From: Helcococcus massiliensis
GTDB lineage: Bacteria; Bacillota; Clostridia; Tissierellales; Peptoniphilaceae
NCBI RefSeq assembly: GCF_900258485.1
Contig: NZ_OGVE01000001.1
Location: 1 to 64,000 of the forward strand
DNA: 64,000 nt
Reading direction: 5' to 3'
In this document: positions 1-8,930 of the stretch, piece by piece
Layout of the letters: each line of letters starts with the position of its first letter
Numbering within the stretch: the stretch's first letter is position 1
Notes under the pieces: model-generated
Database searches by the model: none
Told to the model about the DNA's origin: nothing
Seen by the model: the letters and a program-made list of their open reading frames with translations, nothing else
Program-made: the position numbers and the translations under genes

Positions 1-593
1 CTAGAAAAGAAGTAAAAGCTGATGAAAATGGAGATTGGTCATATAGCTTTGAAAAGCTAGCTAAGTATGAAAATGGTGAAGAAGTATTCTACACCGTTTC
101 AGAAGAAAAGGTTGAAGGCTATGTAAGTCAAGTAAATGGTTATGATATAACCAACACCTACAAACCAGGAAAGACAAGCATAAATGTTGTAAAACACTGG
201 AACGATAAAAATAACCAAGATAAGCTAAGACCAACAAGTATAAGCATAGTACTTCTAGCAGATAGTAAAGAAACTGATCAAAAATTAGTATTGAACAAAG
301 AAAATAATTGGTCAGGACAATTTGCAAACCTTGATGAATACAAGGATGGTAAGAAGATTGTCTACACCATTAGAGAAGAAAAAGTAGAAGGCTACACAAG
401 TGAAATTACTGGTAACCAAGCTGACGGTTATGTGGTAACAAATACACATAAACCAACAACTCCACCAACACCAGAAATGCCACCAAAAACACCAAAGACA
501 GGTGATGATACAAATATCGCTTTATATGCGGGTGTTGGTTTAGTTGGACTAATAGTATTATTATTTATTAGTTACAAAAAAAGAAATAAATAG
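1..593 (+). CDS. Cna_B-repeat LPXTG-type cell-wall surface protein (3' part)
   Basis: This is the C-terminal part of a sortase-anchored surface protein; the 5' end lies outside the window. The frame is open from base 3. It reads through two Cna_B-type beta-sandwich repeats of about 90 residues, which share the motifs FYTV/VYTI, EEKVEGY and the module end TNTYKP/TNTHKP. A proline-rich spacer follows, then a TPKTG sorting signal, a hydrophobic membrane segment (IALYAGVGLVGLIVLLFIS) and the basic tail YKKRNK. Cna_B domains usually form stalks stabilised by isopeptide bonds in adhesins or pilins. The ligand cannot be told from this fragment. A terminator follows at once. Confidence 0.9.
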   Translation, partial: RKEVKADENGDWSYSFEKLAKYENGEEVFYTVSEEKVEGYVSQVNGYDITNTYKPGKTSINVVKHWNDKNNQDKLRPTSISIVLLADSKETDQKLVLNKENNWSGQFANLDEYKDGKKIVYTIREEKVEGYTSEITGNQADGYVVTNTHKPTTPPTPEMPPKTPKTGDDTNIALYAGVGLVGLIVLLFISYKKRNK

Positions 594-602
594 TTAATTT
601 TA

Positions 603-640
603 AAAAAGGACTTTTATGAAATATAAAAGTTCTTTTTTAT
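603..640 (+). terminator. Rho-independent terminator after the surface protein gene
   Basis: An A-rich inverted repeat (AAAAGGACTTTTAT, short GAA loop, ATAAAAGTTCTTTT) is followed by a T-run, ten bases after the stop codon of the surface protein gene. Confidence 0.75.
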
Positions 641-699
641 TTTAATAATTTTATTGAAAAACAATTAAACACACAAATTTTCCCATTCTCCTCCAATAA

Positions 700-708
700 T
701 GGTATAAT
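700..708 (+). promoter_or_regulatory. Extended -10 promoter of the rnr operon
   Basis: TGGTATAAT is a perfect extended -10 element (TGn plus TATAAT at 703-708); no good -35 hexamer is seen. Transcription should begin near 714-716. That falls on the ATG at 715 and argues for the downstream ATG at 736 as the real start of rnr. Confidence 0.6.
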
Positions 709-735
709 TTTATTATGAGTAAAAAAGGAAAAGAT

Positions 736-2658
736 ATGAAAGATTTAATAGGAAAATTAGATATAAATAAAAAGGGCTTTGGCTTTGTCATACCAGATGA
801 TGAAAATGAACAAGATATTTTTATTGCTAAAGATGATTTAAATAGAGCTTTAGATAATGACAGAGTTAAGGTTAAGATAACTAAAGAAGCGGGAGATGGA
901 AATAGACCTGAAGGAAAAATTATAGAAATCATTTCTAGAAACCAAGACATATTAATCGGTGAATTCCAAAAGGTTAAGAAGTATGGATTTGTTATATTGG
1001 ATGATAGCAATGCCAGATATGATATTTTTATACCCCAAGAGAATATAAATGGGGCTAAAAATAGAGACAAAGTTATAGTAAAAATAGTTGACTTCAAGAA
1101 AAAAGATAAAAATCCTACAGGAAAAATTGTTGAAGTATTAGGAAATATAAATGATACAGGTATAGAAATACTTTCTATTGCTAAAAAGTTTGACTTGCCT
1201 GATGAATTTTCTTATGAAACCTTAAACTATGCTAAGTCTTTACCAGATAAACCTAGCAAAAAAGAAATTTCTAAAAGGATTGATTTTAGGGATTTATTTA
1301 CAGTTACCATAGATGGTGAGACAGCGAAAGACTTTGATGATGCTATTTCCATTGAAAAAAATGGTGAGGCTTATGACTTATATGTCCATATAGCGGATGT
1401 AGCCAATTATGTAACGGAAAATTCAGCTATCAACCAGGATGCCTATGAAAGAGGAAACTCGGTTTATCTATTGGATAGGGTTATACCTATGCTACCAGAA
1501 GAGTTATCAAATGGACTATGTTCATTAAATCCTGGTGTGGATAGGCTAACTGTAACAGTTAAAATGAAGATAGACAAAAAAGGTAAAGTTTTAGACTATG
1601 ACTTTTATGAGTCTGTTATAAAGAGTGACTATAGGTTAATATACGATCAAGTGTCAGACTTATTAGAAGGAAAAAATAACATTTATAATGATGATATATT
1701 AGTAGAAAAACTTTACTTAATGAAAGACCTTCACCAAATTTTACAAGATAAACGTGAATTAAAAGGGGCTCTAGATTTTGACTTTAAGGAAACTATGATA
1801 GTTTTAAATAAAGTTGGTCGTCCAATTGATATAAGAGAAGTTGAAAGACGTGTTGCTAACATGATTATTGAGTCATTTATGATAGTGACCAATGAAGTTG
1901 TTGGGGGTCATTTTGCCAATATAAATGTTCCATTCTTATATAGAATCCATGAGGCGCCAAAGGAAGAAAAGGTTACTGAATTTAGAAATCTGATAGCTAA
2001 ATTTGGACTTCAATTAAAGGGACAGGAACTTTATCCAAAAGACTTCCAAAATATATTGAAAGAAGTAGAAGATTCAAATCTATTCTATTTAATTTCTAAT
2101 ATAATGCTAAGGACAATGACCAAGGCTGAATATAGGAGAGAAGCTGATATCCACTTTGGTTTAGCGACAGAAAATTATTCACACTTTACAGCTCCGATTA
2201 GAAGATATAGTGATCTTGTAGTTCATAGGATCTTGAAGGCTAGCCTTCACAACAATTACAAAGAAGCTAAAAGAAATTATTTGAAAAAACTTGATAAGAT
2301 TGCCGAACATGTATCTGAGACAGAAAGAAAGGCTGAAGAGGCTGAAAGAGATGTAGAAGACTTGAAAAAAGCAGAATACATGTATGAAAGAATTGGCAAT
2401 GAATATGATGGTATAATATCATCAGTTACCAGCTTTGGTATTTTTATAGAGTTAGAAAATACTATAGAAGGTATGGTTCATTTTAGAAATCTAAATGACG
2501 ACTATTATGAATTTGATGAAGAAAACTATGTAATTGTTGGTCAAAATACAGGAAAAACCTATACTTTAGGTCAAAAAGTAAGAATAAAAGTAGATAATGT
2601 AAATGTCAATTTAAGAGAAATAGATTTTTCAATTATAAGTGATGGTGAAAATGAGTAA
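736..2658 (+). CDS. rnr: Ribonuclease R
   Basis: Processive 3'-5' exoribonuclease of the RNB/RNase II family, which degrades structured RNA and works with tmRNA-SmpB in quality control. Two OB/cold-shock-like modules (about residues 5-130) precede the RNB catalytic domain. The metal-binding signature is DGETAKDFDDA at about residues 193-203. A C-terminal S1 domain contains SSVTSFGIFIELE. An ATG at 715 would add seven residues, but it sits on the predicted transcription start; AAAGGA at 724-729 is well spaced for ATG 736. At 640 residues it lacks the long basic tail of E. coli RNase R. Its stop overlaps smpB, a common rnr-smpB pairing. Confidence 0.95.
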   Translation: MKDLIGKLDINKKGFGFVIPDDENEQDIFIAKDDLNRALDNDRVKVKITKEAGDGNRPEGKIIEIISRNQDILIGEFQKVKKYGFVILDDSNARYDIFIPQENINGAKNRDKVIVKIVDFKKKDKNPTGKIVEVLGNINDTGIEILSIAKKFDLPDEFSYETLNYAKSLPDKPSKKEISKRIDFRDLFTVTIDGETAKDFDDAISIEKNGEAYDLYVHIADVANYVTENSAINQDAYERGNSVYLLDRVIPMLPEELSNGLCSLNPGVDRLTVTVKMKIDKKGKVLDYDFYESVIKSDYRLIYDQVSDLLEGKNNIYNDDILVEKLYLMKDLHQILQDKRELKGALDFDFKETMIVLNKVGRPIDIREVERRVANMIIESFMIVTNEVVGGHFANINVPFLYRIHEAPKEEKVTEFRNLIAKFGLQLKGQELYPKDFQNILKEVEDSNLFYLISNIMLRTMTKAEYRREADIHFGLATENYSHFTAPIRRYSDLVVHRILKASLHNNYKEAKRNYLKKLDKIAEHVSETERKAEEAERDVEDLKKAEYMYERIGNEYDGIISSVTSFGIFIELENTIEGMVHFRNLNDDYYEFDEENYVIVGQNTGKTYTLGQKVRIKVDNVNVNLREIDFSIISDGENE

Positions 2659-3103
2659 AATATTAGCAAGAAACAAAAGGGCCAAGCATGATTATTTTAT
2701 AGAAGAATATTTTGAAGCGGGCTTAGTTTTAGAAGGAAATGAAGTTAAAAGCATAAAAGCTGGTAAGGTTTCTATAAAAGAGGCCTATTGCCAAATTAGA
2801 AATGGTGAAGCATTCATAATAGGTATGCATGTCACACCTTATACTCAAGCTAATAACTTTATAAACCTTGATCCTATAAGAACTAGAAAATTATTGCTTA
2901 ATAAAAAAGAAATTAAAAAGATAGGATCAAAAACTGTAGAAAAAGGATGGGCTCTTTTACCTTTAGAAATTAAAGAAAAGAATGGTTTGATAAAGATTGA
3001 TATAGGCCTTGGAAAAGGTAAGAAGCTTTATGATAAAAGAAAAGACTTAAAGGAAAAAGATGCGAAGAGAAGCATTGAAAGGACCATGAAGGAGAGGTAT
3101 TAA
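2651..3103 (+). CDS. smpB: SsrA (tmRNA)-binding protein SmpB
   Basis: SmpB delivers tmRNA to stalled ribosomes for trans-translation. The 150-residue protein has the family hallmarks: NKRAKHDYFIEEYFEAG near the N-terminus, GNEVKSIKAGK, the RTRKLLLNKKEI segment, and a basic tail starting near KGKKLYDKRKDLKEK. ATG 2651 gives the usual MSK start; ATG 2642 is possible and adds three residues. The gene overlaps the end of rnr by eight bases and its stop codon overlaps the next start (TAATG), so rnr, smpB and the next gene look translationally coupled. No tmRNA gene was seen nearby. Confidence 0.96.
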   Translation: MSKILARNKRAKHDYFIEEYFEAGLVLEGNEVKSIKAGKVSIKEAYCQIRNGEAFIIGMHVTPYTQANNFINLDPIRTRKLLLNKKEIKKIGSKTVEKGWALLPLEIKEKNGLIKIDIGLGKGKKLYDKRKDLKEKDAKRSIERTMKERY

Positions 3104-3711
3104 TGGAAATTAATAATTATCTAGATCTTTTGAGCGAAAGTAATGCAAAGGCTGGTGGAGGATCTGCATCTGCTTTTGCAGGAGCTATGGCAACTTCCTT
3201 GATATTAAAAGCTTACAACATGATTAAAAAAAGAGATCCAGAATTAGATGATAAGTTACAAGAACATTATGAACAAGATTTATTAAGATTAAGAGAATAT
3301 TATAAGGAAATGATAATTACTGATGGTAAGCTTTTTGAAAAAGTTTTAGAAGCCTATTCTTTACCAAAGGAAACTAATGGGGATAGTATATATAGGAAGC
3401 AAAGGGTAGAAGAGGCTTATAAAGATGCCTTTGATTCACCATATAATATGATGATCCATGCAGTAAAACTATATGACTATATATTCACTATTAAGGATTT
3501 TTCAGATAGGATGTCTGATTCAGAACTTTTAATAGCACAAACTCTTATTGATGCTTGCTATAATTCATCTAGGGTAAATATGGCATTAAATAAGAAATAT
3601 ATTACTGATAAAGACTTTTTAGACAAGAAAAAACACAATATATTAAAAATAGAACAAAGTTACGTATATAAGAGGAAAAAGTTTTTCGTTTTATTTTTAT
3701 CTAGAGATTAG
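3103..3711 (+). CDS. Cyclodeaminase/cyclohydrolase family protein
   Basis: This is an all-helical protein of the FTCD C-terminal domain family, whose members include formimidoyl-THF cyclodeaminase and methenyl-THF cyclohydrolase FchA. The best evidence is the N-terminal glycine-rich turn AKAGGGSASAFAGAMATSL, matching the family's P/A-GGGS-x-A-x-x-GA motif that contacts the folate. The length of 202 residues fits. Its start overlaps the smpB stop and a degV follows after 12 bases, so it is probably the third gene of one operon. A role in one-carbon folate metabolism is inferred from the family. No partner folate gene lies beside it. Confidence 0.75.
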   Translation: MEINNYLDLLSESNAKAGGGSASAFAGAMATSLILKAYNMIKKRDPELDDKLQEHYEQDLLRLREYYKEMIITDGKLFEKVLEAYSLPKETNGDSIYRKQRVEEAYKDAFDSPYNMMIHAVKLYDYIFTIKDFSDRMSDSELLIAQTLIDACYNSSRVNMALNKKYITDKDFLDKKKHNILKIEQSYVYKRKKFFVLFLSRD

Positions 3712-3723
3712 TTAGGAGAAGAT

Positions 3724-4560
3724 ATGATACAAATAGTTACAGATTCTGCCTCAGATATCACTCAAGATGAAGCTAGAGAATTGAATATTCATGTAGTACC
3801 TTTGAAGATAGAATTTTCAGACGGTGAAGTACCTAATAATTCATTGGAAGACTATCAAAAGTTTTTTAAAAAGCTAGAAGAATCTAAAGATCTTCCAAAA
3901 ACTTCTAGTCCAAGCCCAGCTTTATATTTAGATATATATACAAAGGCTGAAGAGGATAATAACCAGGTAATAGTTATTTCTCTTTCAAGTGGTTTAAGTG
4001 GGACTTATGAATCATCATTATTAGCTAAAAATATGATAGACTATGATGATATTTATGTGATTGATTCTTGCCAGGCTATACCTGCTCAAAGGCTATTGGT
4101 TGAACATGCAGTTAAGATGAGGGACCAAGGCCATAGTGCAGAAGAGATTGTAAATGAAATTGAGACTTTAAAACATAAGGTGTCTGTATCTGGTTTGTTA
4201 GATACGCTTACTTATCTTGCGAAAGGTGGTAGGATACCTAAATCAATTGAATTGTTAGGAAATGCCTTATCTATAAAACCAAGTATAATTTTAGAAGATA
4301 AGATTTTACAATCATTAAAATTATCAAGGGGTAGAAAATCAGGTAAAAAAGCCTTGTGGAAGAATTTTGAAAAAGACTTTGATCCATCATATCCGGTTAT
4401 TTTCGCCTATACTTCAAATGAAGAATTGGGAAAAGAATTTATGGAAGAAACTAAGGAAAAATATGGATTAACAGATACTAAACTAGTAGCTATAGGTGGT
4501 GTTATTGGCACCCATGTTGGAGGAAATGGTATCTCTATAGCTTATGTAAAGAAAGATTAA
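3724..4560 (+). CDS. DegV family protein (fatty-acid-binding), copy 1
   Basis: DegV/FakB-type proteins hold a single fatty acid between two domains; FakB members present it to the kinase FakA. The 278-residue sequence opens with the signature TDSASDIT and VVPL, has TSSPSPA, then VISLSSGLSGTYESS, and ends with IGTHVGGNGISIAY, the usual C-terminal ligand-site motif. RBS AGGAGA lies just upstream. It is the last gene of the rnr operon and the first of three DegV paralogues in about 10 kb. No FakA gene is in the window, so the fatty-acid role is taken from the family. Confidence 0.9.
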   Translation: MIQIVTDSASDITQDEARELNIHVVPLKIEFSDGEVPNNSLEDYQKFFKKLEESKDLPKTSSPSPALYLDIYTKAEEDNNQVIVISLSSGLSGTYESSLLAKNMIDYDDIYVIDSCQAIPAQRLLVEHAVKMRDQGHSAEEIVNEIETLKHKVSVSGLLDTLTYLAKGGRIPKSIELLGNALSIKPSIILEDKILQSLKLSRGRKSGKKALWKNFEKDFDPSYPVIFAYTSNEELGKEFMEETKEKYGLTDTKLVAIGGVIGTHVGGNGISIAYVKKD

Positions 4561-4639
4561 ATAATATTATAGATTTTAGTAATTTTGTAATAAATATGTG
4601 TTAAAATATGAAAGACATAAAATTACAAGAGGAGTTGAA

Positions 4640-5407
4640 ATGGAGTTTTTTAAGACTTTTTTTAGGGGAAGCGAAGATGCTTTTGTATTCCCTAAGTATG
4701 GAAAGGTTCACCTACTTATGCTAGCAATATTTTTTGTAGGTATATATTTTATTTACAAAGGATATTTTGGCCTTAAAGATGAAAAAAAGAATAAGAAATT
4801 TATGAATACAATGTTGGCTATTTTATTTATAGACCAAATCGTGCTATATAGTTGGCAAATCGGATCTGGATATTTCAATTGGGCTATGAGTTTACCTTTG
4901 TACCATTGCAGGATATGTGTATGGTTTTTAATCATCGGCATATATTTTGATAGACCCGTGGTTAAGACGCTTGGTTTATATTGGGGCATACTAGGATCAC
5001 TATTAGCAATGTTACTACCTGATTTATATAAGTTTTCATTCCCACACTATACAAATGTTCAATTTTTCATTGTCCACATATTGATGGGTTGGGTAATAAG
5101 TGATTTAATATTTAGGAAGAAATATATACCAGGTAAAAATGAAAATGTAAAAGCTTTGATTTTTACAAATTTCTTTAATTTAGGTCTAATAATCTTTAAT
5201 TTATCTATGAGAAAGTATTGGCCAAATGTGAATTATGGATATATGCTTGAACTACCAATCGAACAAAACCTTATACCTAGTTCAGCCACACCAGTAATCA
5301 TGTTTTTAATGTTTAATTTTGTTATGCTTGTATTTGCGGGCGTAAGTGTACTTGCAAGTAATAAAAGGAAAAATGCTTATGAAGAAATTGACTGCTTATC
5401 TGAATAA
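4640..5407 (+). CDS. YwaF/TIGR02206-type integral membrane protein
   Basis: A polytopic membrane protein of 255 residues with about six hydrophobic segments. The pattern LPLYHCRICVW, then YWGILGSLLAMLLPDL, then a FPHYTNVQFFIVH segment matches the YwaF-like family, whose function is unknown. ATG 4640 has a strong AAGAGGAG upstream; a longer reading from 4598 lacks a ribosome site. The 3' end overlaps the next gene by about 35 bases, so the two membrane proteins are probably made together. The substrate, if any, cannot be read from the sequence. Confidence 0.75.
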   Translation: MEFFKTFFRGSEDAFVFPKYGKVHLLMLAIFFVGIYFIYKGYFGLKDEKKNKKFMNTMLAILFIDQIVLYSWQIGSGYFNWAMSLPLYHCRICVWFLIIGIYFDRPVVKTLGLYWGILGSLLAMLLPDLYKFSFPHYTNVQFFIVHILMGWVISDLIFRKKYIPGKNENVKALIFTNFFNLGLIIFNLSMRKYWPNVNYGYMLELPIEQNLIPSSATPVIMFLMFNFVMLVFAGVSVLASNKRKNAYEEIDCLSE

Positions 5408-6014
5408 AAACAAAGAATTATTATATGTTTTAATCTTTGCAGCCTTTTCTGCAATAACTTTTGAATTATTCAACAAACCATTCGGTACTGTTACAAATAT
5501 AAAAATAGATTTTGATGATAAGATTCCATTTATAAAGGAATTAATACTTGTATATCATACTTTTATGCCTTTACTTATCTATACAGGATTTATTCTTTAT
5601 AATGACAATAAAGAAAACTATAGAAAATATGTAGCAGCCTTATTTTTATCACAAATAACAGCTTATATAGTATATATGCTATTTCAAACTGAGGTGCCAA
5701 GATATGACACTAATCTACTAGGAGATGATATTTTCTCAAGATTGGTGAAGCTTACCTATATGGTAGATAACAACTATTCAGGAGCGCCATCCTTACATGT
5801 TTGCCATACGCTTTTAGCATCCATATATTTGTATAAGAGTGGCATCGAGAGAAAATATGTAATCCCATTGATCTTATATCTAATGCTAGTTGGAGCAACT
5901 ACAGTTTTAGTAAAACAACATGTAGTTTTAGACATACCAGCAGGGATAGTCCACGCTGTAGTAAATTGCTTGATAATAGGATTGATATTTAGGAATAGAA
6001 GTAAATCAGAATAG
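5373..6014 (+). CDS. PAP2 superfamily membrane phosphatase
   Basis: A membrane-embedded PAP2/inositolphosphotransferase-like protein of about 213 residues. Two acid-phosphatase signatures are visible: GAPSLHVCHTL, with the serine-leucine-histidine of the second motif, and VKQHVVLDIPAGI, with the catalytic histidine and aspartate of the third. Several transmembrane segments surround them. Such enzymes act on lipid phosphates or transfer phospho-headgroups at the membrane. ATG 5373 follows AAAGGA; ATG 5379 is an alternative. It overlaps the upstream YwaF-like gene and is closed by a terminator, which suggests a two-gene unit possibly linked to lipid handling. Confidence 0.8.
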   Translation: MLMKKLTAYLNKNKELLYVLIFAAFSAITFELFNKPFGTVTNIKIDFDDKIPFIKELILVYHTFMPLLIYTGFILYNDNKENYRKYVAALFLSQITAYIVYMLFQTEVPRYDTNLLGDDIFSRLVKLTYMVDNNYSGAPSLHVCHTLLASIYLYKSGIERKYVIPLILYLMLVGATTVLVKQHVVLDIPAGIVHAVVNCLIIGLIFRNRSKSE

Positions 6015-6024
6015 AATTATTTTA

Positions 6025-6056
6025 GATTGTTTACACTTTTGTAAGCAATCTTTTTT
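6025..6056 (+). terminator. Rho-independent terminator after the PAP2 gene
   Basis: An 11-bp stem, GATTGTTTACA with TGTAAGCAATC and one G-T wobble, has a four-base loop and a TTTTTT tail. Confidence 0.9.
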
Positions 6057-6072
6057 ATTTTAAAGCATTTTA

Positions 6073-6101
6073 TTGACTGTAAAAGTCATATTTGATATTA
6101 T
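6073..6101 (+). promoter_or_regulatory. Promoter of the DUF1836-degV unit
   Basis: TTGACT at 6073-6078 and TATTAT at 6096-6101 are separated by 17 bp, with TGA directly before the -10. Confidence 0.75.
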
Positions 6102-6104
6102 CTT

Positions 6105-6115
6105 GTTATGATAAC
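6105..6115. promoter_or_regulatory. Possible operator palindrome at the transcription start
   Basis: GTTATGATAAC is a perfect 5-1-5 palindrome centred near the predicted transcription start of the DUF1836 gene. The gene product is itself a putative DNA-binding protein, so autoregulation is possible. This rests on position and symmetry only. Confidence 0.35.
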
Positions 6116-6140
6116 CAGATAATAAAAAAGTGAGGATATT

Positions 6141-6665
6141 TTGAAAAATATTAAAGACTTTAAATGTCCCTCATGGGAAGATTTACCAAATGAGGGGCTT
6201 CGATCTAAGCAAGTGATTGAGTATATTGAATCAGCTCTTAGTCCCATAGTTATAGAAGGACCTATAATAACAGCAACCATGATTCAAAATTATAGGAAAT
6301 GGGGAGTTATAGATAGAAAACCTGGTCGTATGTACTATAGGGATGATATTGCAAGGTTAATAGTTATATCTATTTATAAGCAAATATTGACTATAGATGA
6401 AATAAAAAAAGGAACAGACTTAAGCCTTAAGCAGCAATCTCTTGAAAAATCATACAATAGCTTTGCTAGTGTTTTGACCGATGCTATCAGTTATATAAAT
6501 AAGGCTTTTGATAATGAAGGAAATCTAACCATAAAAGAAGAAAAGTTTAACTATAAAGAAGTAGGGCTATCAGTATTAGCCTTTGCCTATGCTGCAAGAC
6601 TACTAGGAACCATAATTATAAAACAAAATGGTATTAAAAATTTAAGGAGTATTTTATATGAGTAA
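6141..6665 (+). CDS. DUF1836 domain protein, putative HTH regulator
   Basis: A 174-residue cytosolic protein matching the DUF1836 pattern: an N-terminal SWEDLPNEGLRSKQVIEYI, then ITATMIQNYRKWGVI followed by a MerR-like winged-helix stretch (YYRDDIARLIVISIYKQIL). The family is annotated as probable DNA-binding regulators of unknown target. Translation appears to start at TTG 6141 with GAGG at 6132-6135. The end overlaps the next degV by eight bases (ATGAGTAA), so the pair is coupled. A palindrome at its promoter may be its own operator. Confidence 0.75.
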   Translation: MKNIKDFKCPSWEDLPNEGLRSKQVIEYIESALSPIVIEGPIITATMIQNYRKWGVIDRKPGRMYYRDDIARLIVISIYKQILTIDEIKKGTDLSLKQQSLEKSYNSFASVLTDAISYINKAFDNEGNLTIKEEKFNYKEVGLSVLAFAYAARLLGTIIIKQNGIKNLRSILYE

Positions 6666-7509
6666 AATTGCAATTTTTGGAGATACAGCCCAAGATTTAA
6701 CTATAGAATTAGCTAAAGAACATGGTATTGAATTAATACCATATAAGTTAGAAATAGATGGAAAAAGTTATATAGATCAAGTAGAAATTCAATCAAGAGA
6801 GTTTTATGAAGGAATGCCTACTTACAAGGACCTTAAAACTGGGACACCAGGACTCCAAGAAGTCATAGAAGTTTTGGATAGACTAAAAGAAGAGGGGTGT
6901 ACCGATGCTATAATGATAACTTGTTCAAGTAAGTTAACAGGTATGTACAATGTATATAATTCTGTAAAACATATGTATGAAGGTATTAACCTACACCTAG
7001 TAGAAACTGACCAAATAGCCTCAAGTACTGCCTTGGTTACTATCTATGCAGCCAAATTGAGAGATGAAGGCTACCAAGTGGATGAGATTTTAGAAAGAAT
7101 AAATAAGATTTTAGACAAGGTTAATATTTTTGCCTTATTTAGAACCCTAACCTATGTAGCTAGGGGAGGAAGATTTAATAAGTACAAAGGTATGTTAGGA
7201 AACTTACTAAATATTCAACCTCTGCTTACACCTATAGATGGTGAGGTGGGTATTGTTTCAAGACCTAGAGGTAAAAAGAAGAGTCAAAATGCCTTAGTAG
7301 AAGCAGTTAAAGACTATATTGGTGATAGTAAAGACTACTGGTTATCTATCTTTTCAGCCGATAATGACAAGGAAATGTCTGAAATAAGAGAAAAGTTAAA
7401 GGATGAATTTGATAAGGCTAAGTTCGTTTTAGAAAGTGAACTTACACCTATGCTTGGCGTACATTCAGGACCTGAAGCTGTTGGGGTAGCTATATTAAAA
7501 TTTGATTAA
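6658..7509 (+). CDS. DegV family protein, copy 2
   Basis: A second DegV/FakB-like two-domain protein of 283 residues. It opens with IAIFGDTAQDLT, a divergent form of the usual TDS-x-D-T/I signature, then has the central LKTGTPG and ITCSSKLTGMYN motifs. It ends with GVHSGPEAVGVAIL, the ligand-site end of the fold. It is coupled to the DUF1836 gene by an eight-base overlap, so that regulator may control it. The first motif departs most from the other two copies (FGDTAQD instead of VTDSASD or IDSTADI), so its lipid specificity may differ. Confidence 0.88.
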   Translation: MSKIAIFGDTAQDLTIELAKEHGIELIPYKLEIDGKSYIDQVEIQSREFYEGMPTYKDLKTGTPGLQEVIEVLDRLKEEGCTDAIMITCSSKLTGMYNVYNSVKHMYEGINLHLVETDQIASSTALVTIYAAKLRDEGYQVDEILERINKILDKVNIFALFRTLTYVARGGRFNKYKGMLGNLLNIQPLLTPIDGEVGIVSRPRGKKKSQNALVEAVKDYIGDSKDYWLSIFSADNDKEMSEIREKLKDEFDKAKFVLESELTPMLGVHSGPEAVGVAILKFD

Positions 7510-7560
7510 TGTCTTAATTTGTTACATAATATATTGTTAGTAATAAAGTAAGGAGTTAAT

Positions 7561-8805
7561 ATGAATAATGAATTTAAATCTGTTACAGATAGATTTTTAA
7601 GATATGTAAAAGTAGATACCCAATCTGATGAAGCATCTGAAACATTTCCAAGTACAGAAAAGCAAAAAGACTTGGCCAGACTTTTATTGGAAGAATTAAA
7701 AGATTTAGGAATAAAAGCTGAGATGGATGAAGAAAATTGCTACGTATATGGCTGGATTGAATCAACTATTCCTAATGAAAATGATAAAAGAAATAAATAT
7801 ACTTTAGCATTTGCATCCCACATGGATACATCACCAGCTGCATCTGGTACAATTGTAAATCCACAAATAGTTGAAAATTACCAAGGACAAGTTATAGATT
7901 TAGGAAATGGACTAAAATTAGATCCTAAAGAATTTACTTCTCTAAATATGTTTATAGGGCAAGATTTGATTACTACAGATGGTAAGACCTTGCTAGGAGC
8001 TGATGACAAGGCTGGAGTAGCTGAAATAATGACAATGGCAACTTACCTTGTAAATAATCCTCAAGTAGAACATGGGCCAATTGCTATTTGTTTTACACCT
8101 GATGAAGAAATAGGGGCTGGAGTTGCAAGGATAGACTTAGAAAGATTAGGAGCAGACTTTGCCTATACTGTTGATGGAGGAGAACTAGGGGAGTTACAAT
8201 ACGAAAACTTCAATGCTGCCAGCGCTAAAATCCAAATAAGGGGTAAAAGTGTCCACCCAGGTTCTGCCAAAGGACTTATGGTAAATGCTGCAGATATAGC
8301 GGTAGAATTTGCTGATTCTTTACCAAAAGATCAAGTACCTCAAAAAACTGAAGGCTATGAAGGATTCTTTTCTCTACAAGGTATATCCGGAGACGTATCA
8401 AATGCTAGTCTATCCTATATCATAAGAGACCATGATATGGATAAATTTGTTGAAAAGAAAAATCTAATGGCTAAAATAACAGAAGAATTAAATGAAAAAT
8501 ATGGTCAAGGGACAGTAAGTCTTGAATTAAAAGATTCATATTTCAATATGAAAGAAAAAATAAAAGACCACATGTTTTTAATTGAAAAAGCAAAAGAAGC
8601 CATGGAAAACTTAGACATAGAACCACTTATAGCGCCAATAAGAGGTGGTACAGATGGTGCCCAATTATCATATATGGGACTTCCAACTCCAAATATTTGT
8701 GCTGGCGGGATAAATTTCCACGGAGAATATGAGTATGTAAGTATCCAATCAATGGAAAAGATAAGTGAACTCTTGGTTGAAATTGCAGTTAATATATTTA
8801 AATAG
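7561..8805 (+). CDS. pepT: Peptidase T (tripeptide aminopeptidase)
   Basis: A cytosolic zinc aminopeptidase of the M20B family that removes the N-terminal residue of tripeptides. The metal ligands are visible in order: SHMDTSPA (H87, D89), GADDKAG (bridging aspartate near residue 143), PDEEIGAG (catalytic glutamate and ligand), DGGELGELQYENFNAA, and INFHGEYEYVSI at the end. The arginine-containing IRGGTDGAQLS is also present. The length of 414 residues is normal. RBS AAGGAG lies five bases before the ATG. The gene stands alone between degV and a terminator. Confidence 0.97.
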   Translation: MNNEFKSVTDRFLRYVKVDTQSDEASETFPSTEKQKDLARLLLEELKDLGIKAEMDEENCYVYGWIESTIPNENDKRNKYTLAFASHMDTSPAASGTIVNPQIVENYQGQVIDLGNGLKLDPKEFTSLNMFIGQDLITTDGKTLLGADDKAGVAEIMTMATYLVNNPQVEHGPIAICFTPDEEIGAGVARIDLERLGADFAYTVDGGELGELQYENFNAASAKIQIRGKSVHPGSAKGLMVNAADIAVEFADSLPKDQVPQKTEGYEGFFSLQGISGDVSNASLSYIIRDHDMDKFVEKKNLMAKITEELNEKYGQGTVSLELKDSYFNMKEKIKDHMFLIEKAKEAMENLDIEPLIAPIRGGTDGAQLSYMGLPTPNICAGGINFHGEYEYVSIQSMEKISELLVEIAVNIFK

Positions 8806-8822
8806 TGTAATATCATAGATTA

Positions 8823-8858
8823 AAAAAATCGGAAAATTAGTATATTCTGGTTTTTTTT
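8823..8858 (+). terminator. Rho-independent terminator after pepT
   Basis: AAAAAATCGGAA pairs with TTCTGGTTTTTT through two G-T wobbles, and the stem runs into an eight-T tail. Confidence 0.65.
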
Positions 8859-8884
8859 ATATTAAAATTTATAATTATAAAATA

Positions 8885-8912
8885 TTCAATGATTGAAAAA
8901 ATATAATATAAT
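8885..8912 (+). promoter_or_regulatory. Probable promoter of nanE-PTS
   Basis: TTCAAT at 8885-8890 and TATAAT at 8907-8912 are 16 bp apart. The -35 is poor and the surrounding bases are nearly all A and T, so the exact boxes are uncertain. Confidence 0.35.
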
Positions 8913-8930
8913 TAATAGGAAGGAGGAAAT

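Noticed and set aside
2640-3110. Possible tmRNA gene next to smpB
   Set aside because: The flanks are filled with coupled genes; no tmRNA ends or tag reading frame were seen.
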